Assembly (NCBI GenBank): GCA_028684915.1
Contig: JAQUEZ010000013.1
Location: 1 to 64,000 of the forward strand
Length of the DNA: 64,000 nucleotides
DNA from: Desulfobulbus sp.
GTDB taxonomy: Bacteria; Desulfobacterota; Desulfobulbia; Desulfobulbales; Desulfobulbaceae
Direction: 5' to 3'
Shown here: positions 36,064 through 44,966 of the stretch, one piece after another
Numbering within the stretch: the first letter of the stretch is position 1
Layout: each line of letters starts with the position of its first letter
Notes under the pieces: model-generated
The model's database searches: none
Seen by the model: only the letters and a program-made list of their open reading frames with translations
What the model was told of the DNA's origin: nothing
Made by a program: the position numbers and the translations under genes

Positions 36064-37443
36064 TCACTCTTTTTTGTGTTTGCGCCAATTCTGGTGGGTG
36101 ATGCCGAATTTTTTGATTTTGTAGTTCAGGGAACGGGGGCTGACGCCCAGACAATAGGCGGCGTCTTTCTGGACCCAGAGGTTTTCGGCCAGGGCCTTGA
36201 GGATCAGTTCGCGCTCGTGGACCTCAAGCGATTCGGTGTTCTGGATGAGCGGCGCCGTGGTGCGGCCCATCTCCGGAATGTGCATGGAGGAGAGGCCGAT
36301 CAGATTTTCCTCTTCAAGAATCACCGCGCGTTCAATGGTGTTGCCGAGCTGACGGATGTTGCCCGGCCAGTCATACCCTTGAATCATGGCCATGACCTCG
36401 GGAGTGAAACCGACAATGTTTTTCTTGTTTACCGAGGCGACTGACTTTTCCAGCAGTTTGACAGCCAGCGGCGCCAGGCAGCGGGGCCGGTCCTTGAGCG
36501 AAGGCAGCGGCACCGGCAACACGCTGATGCGGTAGAACAAATCTTCGCGGAATTTTCCAGCCGCGATCAACTCGGGCAGCGCCTTGTTGGTGGCGGCAAT
36601 GAGCCGCACGTCAACCTTGATGGTTTTATTGCCGCCGACCCGCTCAAAGGATTTATCTTCCAGTACTCGCAGCAGTTTTGCCTGAATTTCCATCGGAATT
36701 TCCCCGATCTCGTCGAGAAAAATGGTGCCGCCGTCGGCCTGTTCAAAACGGCCGATGCGCTGCTTGTCGGCGCCGGTAAACGATCCTTTCTCATGGCCGA
36801 AAAGCTCGGATTCGAGCAATGTTTCCGGAATATTGGCGCAGTTGATCTTGACGAAGGGCTGGCCGCGGCGAGGGGAATTGTAGTGAACCGTGCCGGAAAG
36901 AAAGCTTTTGCCGGTGCCGGTTGCGCCGGTGATGAGGATGGTGGCGTCGGTTGCGGCGAATTTGCGCAGACTTTTGATGACCGCCTTGAAGCTCTCGCTT
37001 TCGGCGATGATGTGGTCAAAGCTGTAGACAATGTCCTGGGTGCGGCGCAGGTAGGCGAGTTCGTTTTCCTGCTGGCGTTTGTACAGCGCCTGGCGCACGG
37101 TCCGTTTGACCCGGCCCGGCGAGAGCGGGTGACTGAGCACGTCGTATATAATAGGCTCCAGGGTTTTGTCGATGCGCACTGAATCTTCGGACTCGCAGGT
37201 GATAATCACCGGCGTGGACGGGGTGTGTTCTTGGATTTTTTCCAACAGAATGAATTTGTTGCCGTTTTCAGGCTGGAAATTCATAAAAATGACGTCAAAG
37301 GGCTTTTTGCTGACCTCGTTTTGAAACGACTGGGGATCATTTTGAAAAGTGAGATCAAAATTAGCCGCTAAGGCAATTTCAATGCTCAGACGGTTTTCCG
37401 GAGAGCATTTATACGCTAGAATTGCAGCTTTTTTTTCTTTCAT
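36064..37443 (-). CDS. Sigma-54-dependent activator with degenerate receiver domain
   Basis: A 459-residue activator. Residues 1-120 fold like a receiver, but the phosphoacceptor position reads VIFMNFQPENG, with Asn where Asp is expected. The AAA+ domain is complete: Walker A GATGTGKS, GSFTGA loop (Ser for the usual Ala), IFLDEIGEIP, and the arginine-finger region. The C-terminal Fis-type HTH is VQKDAAYCLGVSPRSLNYKIKKFG. It should act without phosphorylation. The start is ATG 37443; a longer frame adds 11 residues without similarity. It diverges from tadA. Confidence 0.9.
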   Translation of the reverse strand: MKEKKAAILAYKCSPENRLSIEIALAANFDLTFQNDPQSFQNEVSKKPFDVIFMNFQPENGNKFILLEKIQEHTPSTPVIITCESEDSVRIDKTLEPIIYDVLSHPLSPGRVKRTVRQALYKRQQENELAYLRRTQDIVYSFDHIIAESESFKAVIKSLRKFAATDATILITGATGTGKSFLSGTVHYNSPRRGQPFVKINCANIPETLLESELFGHEKGSFTGADKQRIGRFEQADGGTIFLDEIGEIPMEIQAKLLRVLEDKSFERVGGNKTIKVDVRLIAATNKALPELIAAGKFREDLFYRISVLPVPLPSLKDRPRCLAPLAVKLLEKSVASVNKKNIVGFTPEVMAMIQGYDWPGNIRQLGNTIERAVILEEENLIGLSSMHIPEMGRTTAPLIQNTESLEVHERELILKALAENLWVQKDAAYCLGVSPRSLNYKIKKFGITHQNWRKHKKE

Positions 37444-37550
37444 GGCAGGCCTTAGGTTTCGAATTCGTATTTGCAATATCTTTTTTGTAATAATAAACCG
37501 GTTGGCTGGAATTGCAACCGGAAGTTTATTCGACTTTATTGAGAAAAATC

Positions 37551-38033
37551 ATGCAGCAAGGGTCAGTGGAAGAAGCGCAGTCGATAACAGATGGTCAGAT
37601 GATGGCACGAGCGCTGGCGCAAGCCCGTCTTGCCGCCGCCATGGGCGAGGTGCCGGTGGGGGCAGTGGTGACGGACGCGACAGGGCGAATTGTTGCCGAA
37701 GCCGGCAACAACTGCATTGGCGCCTCCGACCCTTCCGGCCACGCCGAGATGGTTGCGCTGCGCCAGGCCGCGCAAGCTGCAGGCAACTATCGTCTGCCCG
37801 GAGCAACCGTTTATGTGACTTTGGAACCCTGTCCCATGTGCGCGGCGCTCATGGTGCACGCCCGGATAGCCCGGTTGGTGTTTGGGGCCATTGACCCCAA
37901 GGGCGGAGGGGTTGTCTCCAGATACCGCATTGGCGCCGATGGATTGCTCAACCATGGTTTTGCAGTGACCCACGGTGTGGGCGCAGAGGAGTGCAGTCGA
38001 CTGCTCCGGGAGTTTTTTCGGAGCCGCCGTTAA
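37551..38033 (+). CDS. tadA: tRNA-specific adenosine deaminase TadA
   Basis: A 160-residue zinc deaminase. It has the catalytic motif GHAEMVAL (His and Glu) and the PCPMCAALMVHARI pair of cysteines, with GEVPVGAVV and the GGGVVSRY region typical of TadA. It converts adenosine 34 to inosine in tRNA-Arg(ACG). ATG 37551 is used; an earlier in-frame ATG adds residues unlike the family. It is followed by a tRNA-Ser gene 92 bp downstream. Confidence 0.93.
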   Translation: MQQGSVEEAQSITDGQMMARALAQARLAAAMGEVPVGAVVTDATGRIVAEAGNNCIGASDPSGHAEMVALRQAAQAAGNYRLPGATVYVTLEPCPMCAALMVHARIARLVFGAIDPKGGGVVSRYRIGADGLLNHGFAVTHGVGAEECSRLLREFFRSRR

Positions 38034-38125
38034 TTTTCTGTTGTAAAAAATCAGCGCTCAGGCTAGAAAGGCTTCCACGTTTGCCGTGACTGAGCGTCTG
38101 GCAAGCGCCGTGAAAAGCCCATCAC

Positions 38126-38211
38126 GGAGAGGTGACCGAGTGGTTTAAGGTGCACGCCTGGAACGCGTGTGTACGAGAGTACCGAGAGTTCGAATCTCTC
38201 CTTCTCCGCCA
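38126..38211 (+). tRNA. tRNA-Ser, anticodon GGA
   Basis: A full cloverleaf of 86 nt. The acceptor stem GGAGAGG pairs with CCTTCTCC, with one G-T wobble. The anticodon arm CACGC-CTGGAAC-GCGTG gives anticodon GGA. The long variable arm typical of serine tRNAs is present. The T arm is GAGAG-TTCGAAT-CTCTC and the CCA end is encoded (38209-38211). Confidence 0.97.
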
Positions 38212-38223
38212 TTAATATCAAGC

Positions 38224-38262
38224 AAAAACAGGCAGTTGCGCTAAGCGCTTCTGCCTGTTTTT
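38224..38262 (+). terminator. Terminator after tRNA-Ser
   Basis: AAAAACAGGCAG and CTGCCTGTTTTT form a 12-bp stem over a 15-nt loop, ending in a T-run. It lies 12 bp after the tRNA. Confidence 0.88.
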
Positions 38263-38553
38263 GTTTCCGGAGTGCTTCCGGGATTGCTCCCGTTTAAGCA
38301 TGCCGGAATGCAATCTTGATTTCGTATGCTGCCTTGAATTATCGCACTAGCCCCGAATCTCCATCCACTGATCACAAGCGCCCCAGTTCGTTCGGACAAC
38401 TTTTGCTGTTTTTTCCTCCTCGGCGAGCGCGGTTCTGCCGAGCAGAAAGCATGGCTGCGCGTCTGCGCTGCAGAAAAATCACCAACCGCCAGCCGTCAAC
38501 CAAAGACGCCACCTGTGTTTCTCCGGGATTTTTGTAAAAAATAATCCTGCCCT

Positions 38554-38607
38554 GCATCCAATAAAAAAGGCGGCCTCCCGAAGGAGACCGCCTTTTTTAT
38601 TGGATGC
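38554..38607. terminator. Long symmetric terminator downstream of potABCD
   Basis: A nearly perfect 54-bp inverted repeat: GCATCCAATAAAAAAGGCGG, a loop CCTCCCGAAGGAGA, and the exact complement. The A6 and T6 runs flanking the GC core make it a terminator on both strands. It lies about 60 bp after the potD stop. Other sequence between 38263 and 38553 shows nothing I can call. Confidence 0.85.
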
Positions 38608-38665
38608 AACGCTGTTGCTTGCGCTGCTGTGAAGCCACGGCTGATGGCGCATGCCGCGCCGGGCA

Positions 38666-39718
38666 TTACTTGGTTTTGAGTTTCACCCAGTAGTCTTCGT
38701 AGATTTTGAGGGTTTTTTCGTCGAGGCTGTCGAGGAATTCGCCGCGGGCAGCGTCCTGGGCCGGCGGGTTGACGATGACGTTGTTTTTCATCGCAGCCGG
38801 CAGGAAATCAAAAACCTTGGCGTTGGGCGAAGAATAACCCATGGACTCACTGATGGCGGCGGAGACCTTGGCCTGGAGCACATAGTCGATGAAGCGGTAG
38901 GCCGCCTCCACATGCTGGGCGCCCTTGGGAATGCAGAAGCTGTCGAGCCAGAGGCTGAACCCTTCCGGCGGATAGATGTAGCGGATGGCCTTGTTCTCGC
39001 CGTTGGCGATGTAGGCCTCGCCGTTCCAGACCAGACCGGCGGCGACCTCGCCGGAAAGCAGCGCCTGTTTGGGCGAGTCGGAATCGAAAACCCGCACCTG
39101 GGGCATCAGGGTTTTGAGTTTCTCATAGGCCTGGCGCAGGTGTTCCGGGTCTATTTCGTTGATCGAATAGCCCAGCACCTTGAGCCCAATGCCCATGACT
39201 TCACGGGGATCGTTGGGCAGCAGCAGTTTGCCCTTGAGTTCCGGCTTCCACAGATCCGCAGTCTTTTGCACCGTGTCCGCCGGCACAACCTGGGTGTTGA
39301 CCGCCAGCGAGGTGGAACCCCACATGTAAGGGATCGAATACCCGTTGCCCGGATCAAAGCTCTGGTTGGTGAACTGCGGCGCAATCAGGCCGAAGTTGGG
39401 GATTTTTTTTGAATCGATCGGCAGCAGCAGGTTTTCGCGGCGCATCAGGCCCACGTAGTCGGAGGAGGGCACCACCAGGTCGTAGCCCTTGCCCACCAGC
39501 TTGACCTTGGCGTACATGGCCTCGTTGCTGTCGTAGGTGGAAATGTTGACCTTAATGCCGGTTTCCTTGGTAAAGGCGGCAATGACCTCTTGGGGGATGT
39601 ATTCCGACCAGATGTAGAGGTTGACCACCTTGTCGGTTTTGGCCGCGCCCAAACCGGGCGAGGCCATGGCCAGCAGCGCCAGAAGCGCCAGGATCGCACT
39701 GTGCAGCATCCTTTTCAT
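38666..39718 (-). CDS. potD: Spermidine/putrescine ABC transporter substrate-binding protein
   Basis: A 350-residue periplasmic binding protein. The signal peptide MKRMLHSAILALLALLAM is followed by SPGLGA. The mature part begins KVVNLYIWSEYIPQEVIAAFTKETGIKVNI and has YDLVVPSSDYVGLM and MWGSTSLAVNTQ, typical of PotD/PotF. ATG 39718 overlaps the potC stop by 4 bp. The reading frame stays open for another 200 codons upstream, but that part is only potC DNA read in another frame. PotD delivers polyamines to PotBC. Confidence 0.93.
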   Translation of the reverse strand: MKRMLHSAILALLALLAMASPGLGAAKTDKVVNLYIWSEYIPQEVIAAFTKETGIKVNISTYDSNEAMYAKVKLVGKGYDLVVPSSDYVGLMRRENLLLPIDSKKIPNFGLIAPQFTNQSFDPGNGYSIPYMWGSTSLAVNTQVVPADTVQKTADLWKPELKGKLLLPNDPREVMGIGLKVLGYSINEIDPEHLRQAYEKLKTLMPQVRVFDSDSPKQALLSGEVAAGLVWNGEAYIANGENKAIRYIYPPEGFSLWLDSFCIPKGAQHVEAAYRFIDYVLQAKVSAAISESMGYSSPNAKVFDFLPAAMKNNVIVNPPAQDAARGEFLDSLDEKTLKIYEDYWVKLKTK

Positions 39719-40482
39719 TTTTTCTCCTTGAGCAGTGTTCTGGAAAGAACGAGAGCGGTTATGGTGATGACCATCATCACCACGCAGAGGGCGTTGACGT
39801 CGGGCTTGATGCCGAGCCGGACCATGGAATAAATCCGCAGCGGCAGGACTTCGAAGTCCGGGCCGGTGGTGAAAAAGCTGATGATGACGTCGTCCAGCGA
39901 CAGGGTGAAGCTGAGCAGCCAGCCGCCGACAACCGCCGGCGCGGCCAACGGCAGCACGATGTGACGGAACACCTGATACTCGCCGGCGCCCAAATCCTTG
40001 GCCGCGTCGACAATGTCGGTCTGGAAGCCGTGGAACCGCGAGAACACCGTGGTGGCGACAAAGGGCACGCAAAGCACGGTGTGGGCGAGCAGCAGGGTGG
40101 AAAAGCCAAGCGGCAGCGCCAGGGCAAGAAAGAGCAGCAGCAGGGAAATGGCAATGACAATGTCCGGCGACATCATCATCACAAACAGGCCGCCAAAGAG
40201 AACCCGGCGGCCGGGAAAACGGTACTGATGGAGGATGAAGGCGGCCACGGTTCCGAGCAGGGTCGCCAGGGTGGCGGCGCAGGCGGCTATGATCAGCGAG
40301 TTGACGGCTGCGCTTGTCAGGCCGGCGTTCTCCCACAATTTGGCGTACCAGTCCAGGGTGAAGCCCTTCCAGGTGAGCGAATACTTGGAACTGTTGAACG
40401 AGAAAATCGCGACGATAACCAGCGGCAGGTAGAGAAAACCATACACAACGGCGGCGTAAAGCTGTTTCAGCCAGCGGCTCAT
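39715..40482 (-). CDS. potC: Spermidine/putrescine ABC transporter permease
   Basis: A 255-residue permease with about six membrane helices. The N-terminus reads AAVVYGFLYLPLVIVAIFSFNSSKYS, typical of PotC. The EAA loop is DAAKDLGAGEYQVFRHIVLPLAAPAVVGG. It pairs with PotB to form the polyamine channel and is energised by PotA. Its start overlaps the potB end by 4 bp. Confidence 0.93.
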   Translation of the reverse strand: MSRWLKQLYAAVVYGFLYLPLVIVAIFSFNSSKYSLTWKGFTLDWYAKLWENAGLTSAAVNSLIIAACAATLATLLGTVAAFILHQYRFPGRRVLFGGLFVMMMSPDIVIAISLLLLFLALALPLGFSTLLLAHTVLCVPFVATTVFSRFHGFQTDIVDAAKDLGAGEYQVFRHIVLPLAAPAVVGGWLLSFTLSLDDVIISFFTTGPDFEVLPLRIYSMVRLGIKPDVNALCVVMMVITITALVLSRTLLKEKK

Positions 40483-41336
40483 TGCATCATCTCCTTGCCC
40501 AGGCGTCGGCTGGCCAGATAATAGAGCAGCAGCAACAGCCCCATGGCCAGCGTCATGGTGACGCTGGCCGCAGAACCGGTGGGAATGTCGCGGAACACCA
40601 GAAACTGGTCGCGGATGTAGTTGCCCAGGAGCATCGAGCGGGCGCCGCCGAGAATGTCGGAGATGTAGAACATGCCCAGGGCCGGGAGAAAGACCAGCAT
40701 GGTCCCGGCAATGATGCCGGGCATGGTCAGGGGCACGGTGATTTTGATGAAATTCTGCACCCGGCCGGCGCCCAGATCGCGGCCCGCCTCCAGCAGTCGC
40801 GGGTCCACTGCTTTGAGCGCCGCGTACAACGGCAGGATCATGAACGGCAGCAGGGTGTAGACCAGGCCGATAAAAACCGCCATGGGCGTGTACATCAGCT
40901 GCAGCGGCGCGTCGATCAAGCCTCCGGCCAGCAGCAGCGTGTTGACCACCCCGTCGGCCTTGAGCATCATCACCAGGGCGTAGGTGCGGATCAGCGAGTT
41001 GGTCCAGAAGGGGATCATCACCAGCAGCAGAAGCAGCGGCTGCAGCCGCGCCGACGATTGCGCCAGGATATACGCAAAAGGATAGCCGGCCAGCAAACAG
41101 AGCAGGGCTGCCACCGCCGCCAGCACCGTCGAATCGAGCGCCATGCTGAACACGGTCGGCGACAGCAGGTGCAGGTAGTTGGCCAAGGTGAGTTGCGAAC
41201 TGACCAGTCCGCCGTCGCCGTCGCGTTCCAGGAAGCTGGCGCCCAGCAGGATCAGGTAGGGGATCAGGGCCAGCGCGGCCATCCAGAAACAGGTGGCGCC
41301 AATCGCCAAACGCCGGAATGGGGAGCTATTTTTCAT
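40479..41336 (-). CDS. potB: Spermidine/putrescine ABC transporter permease
   Basis: A 285-residue permease with six helices. The EAA loop is EAGRDLGAGRVQNFIKITVPLTMPGIIAG, and FWTNSLIRTYALVMML and YTLLPFMILPLYAALK are PotB-like. It overlaps the potA end by 11 bp, which fits translational coupling. It forms the channel together with PotC. Confidence 0.93.
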   Translation of the reverse strand: MKNSSPFRRLAIGATCFWMAALALIPYLILLGASFLERDGDGGLVSSQLTLANYLHLLSPTVFSMALDSTVLAAVAALLCLLAGYPFAYILAQSSARLQPLLLLLVMIPFWTNSLIRTYALVMMLKADGVVNTLLLAGGLIDAPLQLMYTPMAVFIGLVYTLLPFMILPLYAALKAVDPRLLEAGRDLGAGRVQNFIKITVPLTMPGIIAGTMLVFLPALGMFYISDILGGARSMLLGNYIRDQFLVFRDIPTGSAASVTMTLAMGLLLLLYYLASRRLGKEMMQ

Positions 41337-42447
41337 GGGGCAGCACCACCTCCCATCCCTCGTGCCAGCCCAGGGCCACCGAGTCGCCGGGTTTGAAATA
41401 GAGGTTTTCGCTGTCGTCGTCGAAAAATTCGGTCACCTGAACCCGTGCGCCGCTCTCCAGGGCGACTTCGACGTCGTAGGTGGCGCCGTGGTAGAAGATG
41501 CGCCGCACCGTGCCCTTGAGGCGGGCCTGCTGGAACTTGGCCGAAAGATCCTGCGACTCGGCCATGTCCTGCTCCAGTTCCAGGCGGAAATCCTCCGGCC
41601 GCAGCAGCACGTGGATCGGCTGGCCCAGGCTGAGCGGGCGGGCGCTCTTGAGGCTGACCGCCGCGCCTTCGACCAGGGCTCTGAAGGTCGACGGCCCTGT
41701 CTGCTCGCGGACTACGCCGTCGAGCACGTTGATGTCGCCGACAAAGCGGGCCACGTAGAGGTTGACCGGCTCTTCGTAGATCTCCATGGGCGTGCCGATC
41801 TGCTCGATCTGCCCATGCTGCATCACCACCACCCGGTCGGACATGGCAAAGGCCTCGTCCTGGTCATGGGTGACGAGGATGAAGGTGATGCCCAAAGTGC
41901 GCTGCAACTGTTTGAGTTCCTTCTGCATCTGCTTGCGCAACCGGTGGTCCAGGGCGGACATTGGTTCGTCGAGCAGCAGCACCCGGGGTTTGTTGACAAT
42001 GGCGCGGGCAATGGCCACCCGCTGTTGCTGGCCGCCGGAGAGTTCGGCCGGCCGTCGCTGCTCCATGCCGGCAAGCTGCACCAGCTCCAGGGCCTGGGCC
42101 ACGGATTGCGCGATCTCGGTCGCCGGCTTTTTCGCCATCCGCAGGCCAAAGGCCACGTTGTCGAACACCGTCATGTGGGGGAAGAGGGCGTAGTTCTGGA
42201 ACACGGTGTTGACCGCCCGCTTTTCCGGCGGCGACTGATCCACGGCCTGCCCGTCGATCAGCAGGTTGCCGCGGGTGCAGTCTTCAAAGCCGCCGATCAG
42301 GCGGAGCAGGGTGGTCTTGCCGCAACCCGACGGCCCGAGCAGGGAGAGGAATTCACCATCGGCCACAGTGAGGGAAATATCGCTCAGGGCTCGCTGACCG
42401 CCGTAGTCTTTGCACACCCGATTCAGTTCGACAACTGCCTTGTTCAA
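41326..42447 (-). CDS. potA: Spermidine/putrescine ABC transporter ATPase
   Basis: A 373-residue ATPase. It has Walker A LLGPSGCGKTTLLRLIGG, Q-loop region VFQNYALFPHM, signature [16 protein letters not shown], Walker B VLLLDEPMSALD and His switch VTHDQDEAF. The C-terminal TOBE region (HVLLRPEDFRLE) is complete. The start is taken as TTG 42445-42447 (reads NKAVVELNRV next) because GGAG lies 9 bp upstream; another TTG five codons earlier overlaps that GGAG. It is the first gene of potABCD. Confidence 0.93.
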   Translation of the reverse strand: MNKAVVELNRVCKDYGGQRALSDISLTVADGEFLSLLGPSGCGKTTLLRLIGGFEDCTRGNLLIDGQAVDQSPPEKRAVNTVFQNYALFPHMTVFDNVAFGLRMAKKPATEIAQSVAQALELVQLAGMEQRRPAELSGGQQQRVAIARAIVNKPRVLLLDEPMSALDHRLRKQMQKELKQLQRTLGITFILVTHDQDEAFAMSDRVVVMQHGQIEQIGTPMEIYEEPVNLYVARFVGDINVLDGVVREQTGPSTFRALVEGAAVSLKSARPLSLGQPIHVLLRPEDFRLELEQDMAESQDLSAKFQQARLKGTVRRIFYHGATYDVEVALESGARVQVTEFFDDDSENLYFKPGDSVALGWHEGWEVVLPHEK

Positions 42448-42681
42448 TCTGCATATCTCCAAAAAATAACGATCCGGCAGGTGTTTCGCCGATTATCAGT
42501 CTGGCGCCGCCGGCTGATGCGCTACCCGGCGGCATGGATGGTGTTTTCTACAATGAACAGGGCGTGCGCATCAATGGCAAAAGACGATTACGCCAGCTTT
42601 TTCAATGCACAGCAGGGGGAATATGGACAGCCCGCGCATCGGCGAACGGTGCGGGGCTGCGGGGGAGGGCACGGACAAACG

Positions 42682-42719
42682 CCGGACGCTGCGGCGCGTC
42701 AACCGACCGCAGCGTCCGG
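42682..42719. repeat. Strong hairpin between potA and the ureohydrolase-like gene
   Basis: CCGGACGCTGCGG and CCGCAGCGTCCGG form a 13-bp perfect stem over a 12-nt loop. It lies just after the stop of the minus-strand ureohydrolase-like gene. There is no clear T-run, so it may be a weak terminator or a REP-like palindrome. The rest of 42448-42736 shows no gene. Confidence 0.6.
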
Positions 42720-42736
42720 GTAATGGGATTTTATGC

Positions 42737-43576
42737 TTACCGACTGTTTTTCAGGCAGCAGATCAGGGTTTTATAGATCAGTTTGGCGGCCAGCAAATGG
42801 GCGTGCAGGCCGTTTTTCTCAGGCGCAAGGCCGGTGACGTCGAATCCGATGATCGATTTTTCCCGGGCCACCATGCGGATCAGGTTGTTGAGCGTGTACC
42901 AGTCGAGTCCGCCGGGTTCGGGTTTGACCACGGCAGGCATGCAGGCAGGATCAAGCACGTCGAGGTTGATTGCGAGGTAGACGGTGTCGCTGAGCACGTC
43001 AATGGCGTCGGCCGCAGCATTGAGGCCGTTGTTGTAGATGTCGCGGGCAAAAACCAGGTTGTCGATGTGGATTTTGCTCTTTTCCGCCTTGGCCATGCTG
43101 CGGATGCCCACATGGGAAACCATGCATTTTTCCCTGATTCGCGCCATGACGTCGGGTTCCTCGGCGGCCGGATCAAGCAGGTGCGGATGGGCGCCCAGAT
43201 GGAGCACGCTCAGGTTGTTCTCCTGGGCCATGGCTGCCCTGACCAACCCTTCGCTGATCAGATGGCTGCCGCCGATGGAGGCCACCAGCTTGTTTTTCTT
43301 GAAATGGGGCGAGGTCTGGTTGGCTAATTCCTCCGTGGCTTCACGCGGGTCTTCGGGACAGACCAGCGGGTCCAGGGTGTGCAGATTCAATTCGTTGAGA
43401 TCGGTGTTGGTTTCCACGTCGTAGGCGGAAAGCATCTGCGAAGCCAGCAATATGGCTTCGGGACCCTTGTCCATGGCCAGCGCGCTTCTGCTCGTTCCTC
43501 CGTAGGGGATGGGCAGGATAACGGCCTTGGCCTGGGCGTAGGGCGGTTTTTTCGATGAAAGATTAAGAAAATTCAT
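42737..43576 (-). CDS. Ureohydrolase (arginase/agmatinase) family protein with altered metal site
   Basis: A 279-residue protein with the arginase/agmatinase fold. N-terminal AVILPIPYGGTSRSALAMDKGPEAI is typical. The three metal motifs are changed: GGSH (usual GGDH, the His ligand kept), HLGAHPHLLD (usual DAHxD, two Asp replaced by Gly and His), and AINLDVLDPACMP (usual SxDxDxxDP, first Asp replaced by Asn). Thus three of six manganese ligands differ. It may be inactive, use another metal, or bind rather than cut a guanidino compound or polyamine. It lies upstream of potABCD on the same strand. Confidence 0.82.
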   Translation of the reverse strand: MNFLNLSSKKPPYAQAKAVILPIPYGGTSRSALAMDKGPEAILLASQMLSAYDVETNTDLNELNLHTLDPLVCPEDPREATEELANQTSPHFKKNKLVASIGGSHLISEGLVRAAMAQENNLSVLHLGAHPHLLDPAAEEPDVMARIREKCMVSHVGIRSMAKAEKSKIHIDNLVFARDIYNNGLNAAADAIDVLSDTVYLAINLDVLDPACMPAVVKPEPGGLDWYTLNNLIRMVAREKSIIGFDVTGLAPEKNGLHAHLLAAKLIYKTLICCLKNSR

Positions 43577-43647
43577 GCGTCAACACCTTGGGGTTAAAGT
43601 TGCGTGAAACCTGGACGCCTGTGCGGATCTGCCCAAGCGGGCCCCAA

Positions 43648-43872
43648 TTATTCATCCTCCTCGTCGTAGGAGTCCTCTGCTTCGTCGACGTCTTCGTCGT
43701 CCAGCCGTTTGAGACGGATGGGATCAATCGAGCGGATCAGGTATTCCGCTTCGCAGTCGTTGCAGTAGACAATGTCGTCTTCCTCGCAGTAGCTATCAAC
43801 GATGATGTCGCCGCCGCAGATTGTGCATTCCTCAACCTGGCTCTCTTCCTCATCATTTTCTCTGTCAACCAT
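43648..43872 (-). CDS. Small acidic zinc-ribbon protein (74 aa)
   Basis: A 74-residue, very acidic protein. Two CxxC pairs (ECTICGGDI and VYCNDCEAEYL) would bind one zinc. The C-terminus is Asp/Glu-rich. No family name is recognised, and function is unknown. It ends 71 bp before the ureohydrolase-like start region and runs in the same direction, so co-transcription is possible. Confidence 0.65.
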   Translation of the reverse strand: MVDRENDEEESQVEECTICGGDIIVDSYCEEDDIVYCNDCEAEYLIRSIDPIRLKRLDDEDVDEAEDSYDEEDE

Positions 43873-44268
43873 GATCCTGCCTTAATATGTAGATTGGATT
43901 TTCCATTCCGGCGAGCCCTTGCTGGCCCGATTGCGTGGGCAACCGGCGGGAACTCGCCAATATCTGGATTTCGAGCGACAGCCCGAAATAATGCTCCATG
44001 ATCGAAATATAACCCACTCTCTCTGTCAATAAAAAATTCAATAATCGACTGTATTGACTGCAAGATGCTGCCGAACTGGAGCCGCTCGCCCGCAAACGAT
44101 GTTTAAGTTGTAGGCAAGTTGCGGAAAAAAATGGTTTGGGTGTCCGGAAAGTGCCGACAGGGGCGGTTGATCTAGGGCAGCCGACATGGGTTGCTTGCGG
44201 CGCCGTTTTTCTGCTTTTCCCGTTGCTGGCGGTGTTGGTCGCTTGTGCACTGTTGCTGTTGTTTCCCT

Positions 44269-44490
44269 GTCGCTGGCAACGTTGGTCGTCCGGGAAGCGC
44301 TGCCCTCGTAGGATCGTTCCCACGCTCCAGCGTGGGAACGTGCCCCGGACGCTCCAGCGTCCCGTCGATTGGGCAGAACTGGCCCGTGGCATGTCATGTC
44401 ACAGTAAGAAAACAGACGTCTTCGCGTCCAGTTCTCTCATCCCAAGAACGCTGGAGCGTCCCGCCTGCGCTCCCACGCTGGAGCGTGGGA
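44269..44490. repeat. Dispersed repeat, copy 2
   Basis: This copy has all blocks of the element at 6328-6500: TGGTCGTCCGGGAAGCG, the GTTCCCACGC palindrome, the GGACGCT/AGCGTCC hairpin and CGTCTTCGCGTCCAGTT. After that comes an extra palindrome GCTCCCACGCTGGAGCGTGGGAGC. It is nearly identical to copy 3 over about 190 bp. The region 43873-44966 holds mostly these repeats and no supported gene. Confidence 0.85.
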
Positions 44491-44606
44491 GCGATCAGCC
44501 GCCAGCAAGTGCGGCGGGCGTCCTGGTGAGGCGTCGCTGCATTTTTGGGGTGTGTTCAAACCGGCGAGCGCAGCGAGAGTTTTTTATCATCCGGCAATCT
44601 TAAAAT

Positions 44607-44808
44607 GTCGCTGGCAACGTTGGTCGTCCGGGAAGCGCTGCCCTCGTAGGATCGTTCCCACGCGCCAGCGTGGGAACGTGCCCCGGACGCTTCAGCGTCC
44701 CGTCGATTGGGCAGAACTGGCCCGTGGCATGTCATGCCACAGCAAGAAAACAGACGTCTTCGCGTCCAGTTCTCTCACCCCAAGGACGCTGGAGCGTGGG
44801 AGCGATCA
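44607..44808. repeat. Dispersed repeat, copy 3
   Basis: A near-identical direct repeat of copy 2, offset by 338 bp. Differences are single bases (for instance GCGCCAGCGT in place of GCTCCAGCGT) and a shorter tail. The close match suggests a recent local duplication. Confidence 0.85.
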
Positions 44809-44966
44809 CCCAACAGCAAGCGCGCCAGGCTCTTCTCCTCTCTTCGCCCATCAACCAACCCAACCCCTGCCGGAAATGTGGAGGAAATGTGGAAATCCGC
44901 CAACCGGCGAAAAGAGGGTGGTAGCGGCCGGAACGGTTGTGGTAGGAAAGAGGCGGAGAGGTGATT

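Noticed and set aside
37495..37520. Possible sigma-54 promoter TTGGCTGGAATTGCAA before tadA
   Set aside because: GG and GC are only 8 bases apart instead of the required 10.
39719..40336. A 206-codon extension in front of potD
   Set aside because: It is potC DNA read in another frame; potD starts at ATG 39718 with its signal peptide and an ATGA overlap with potC.
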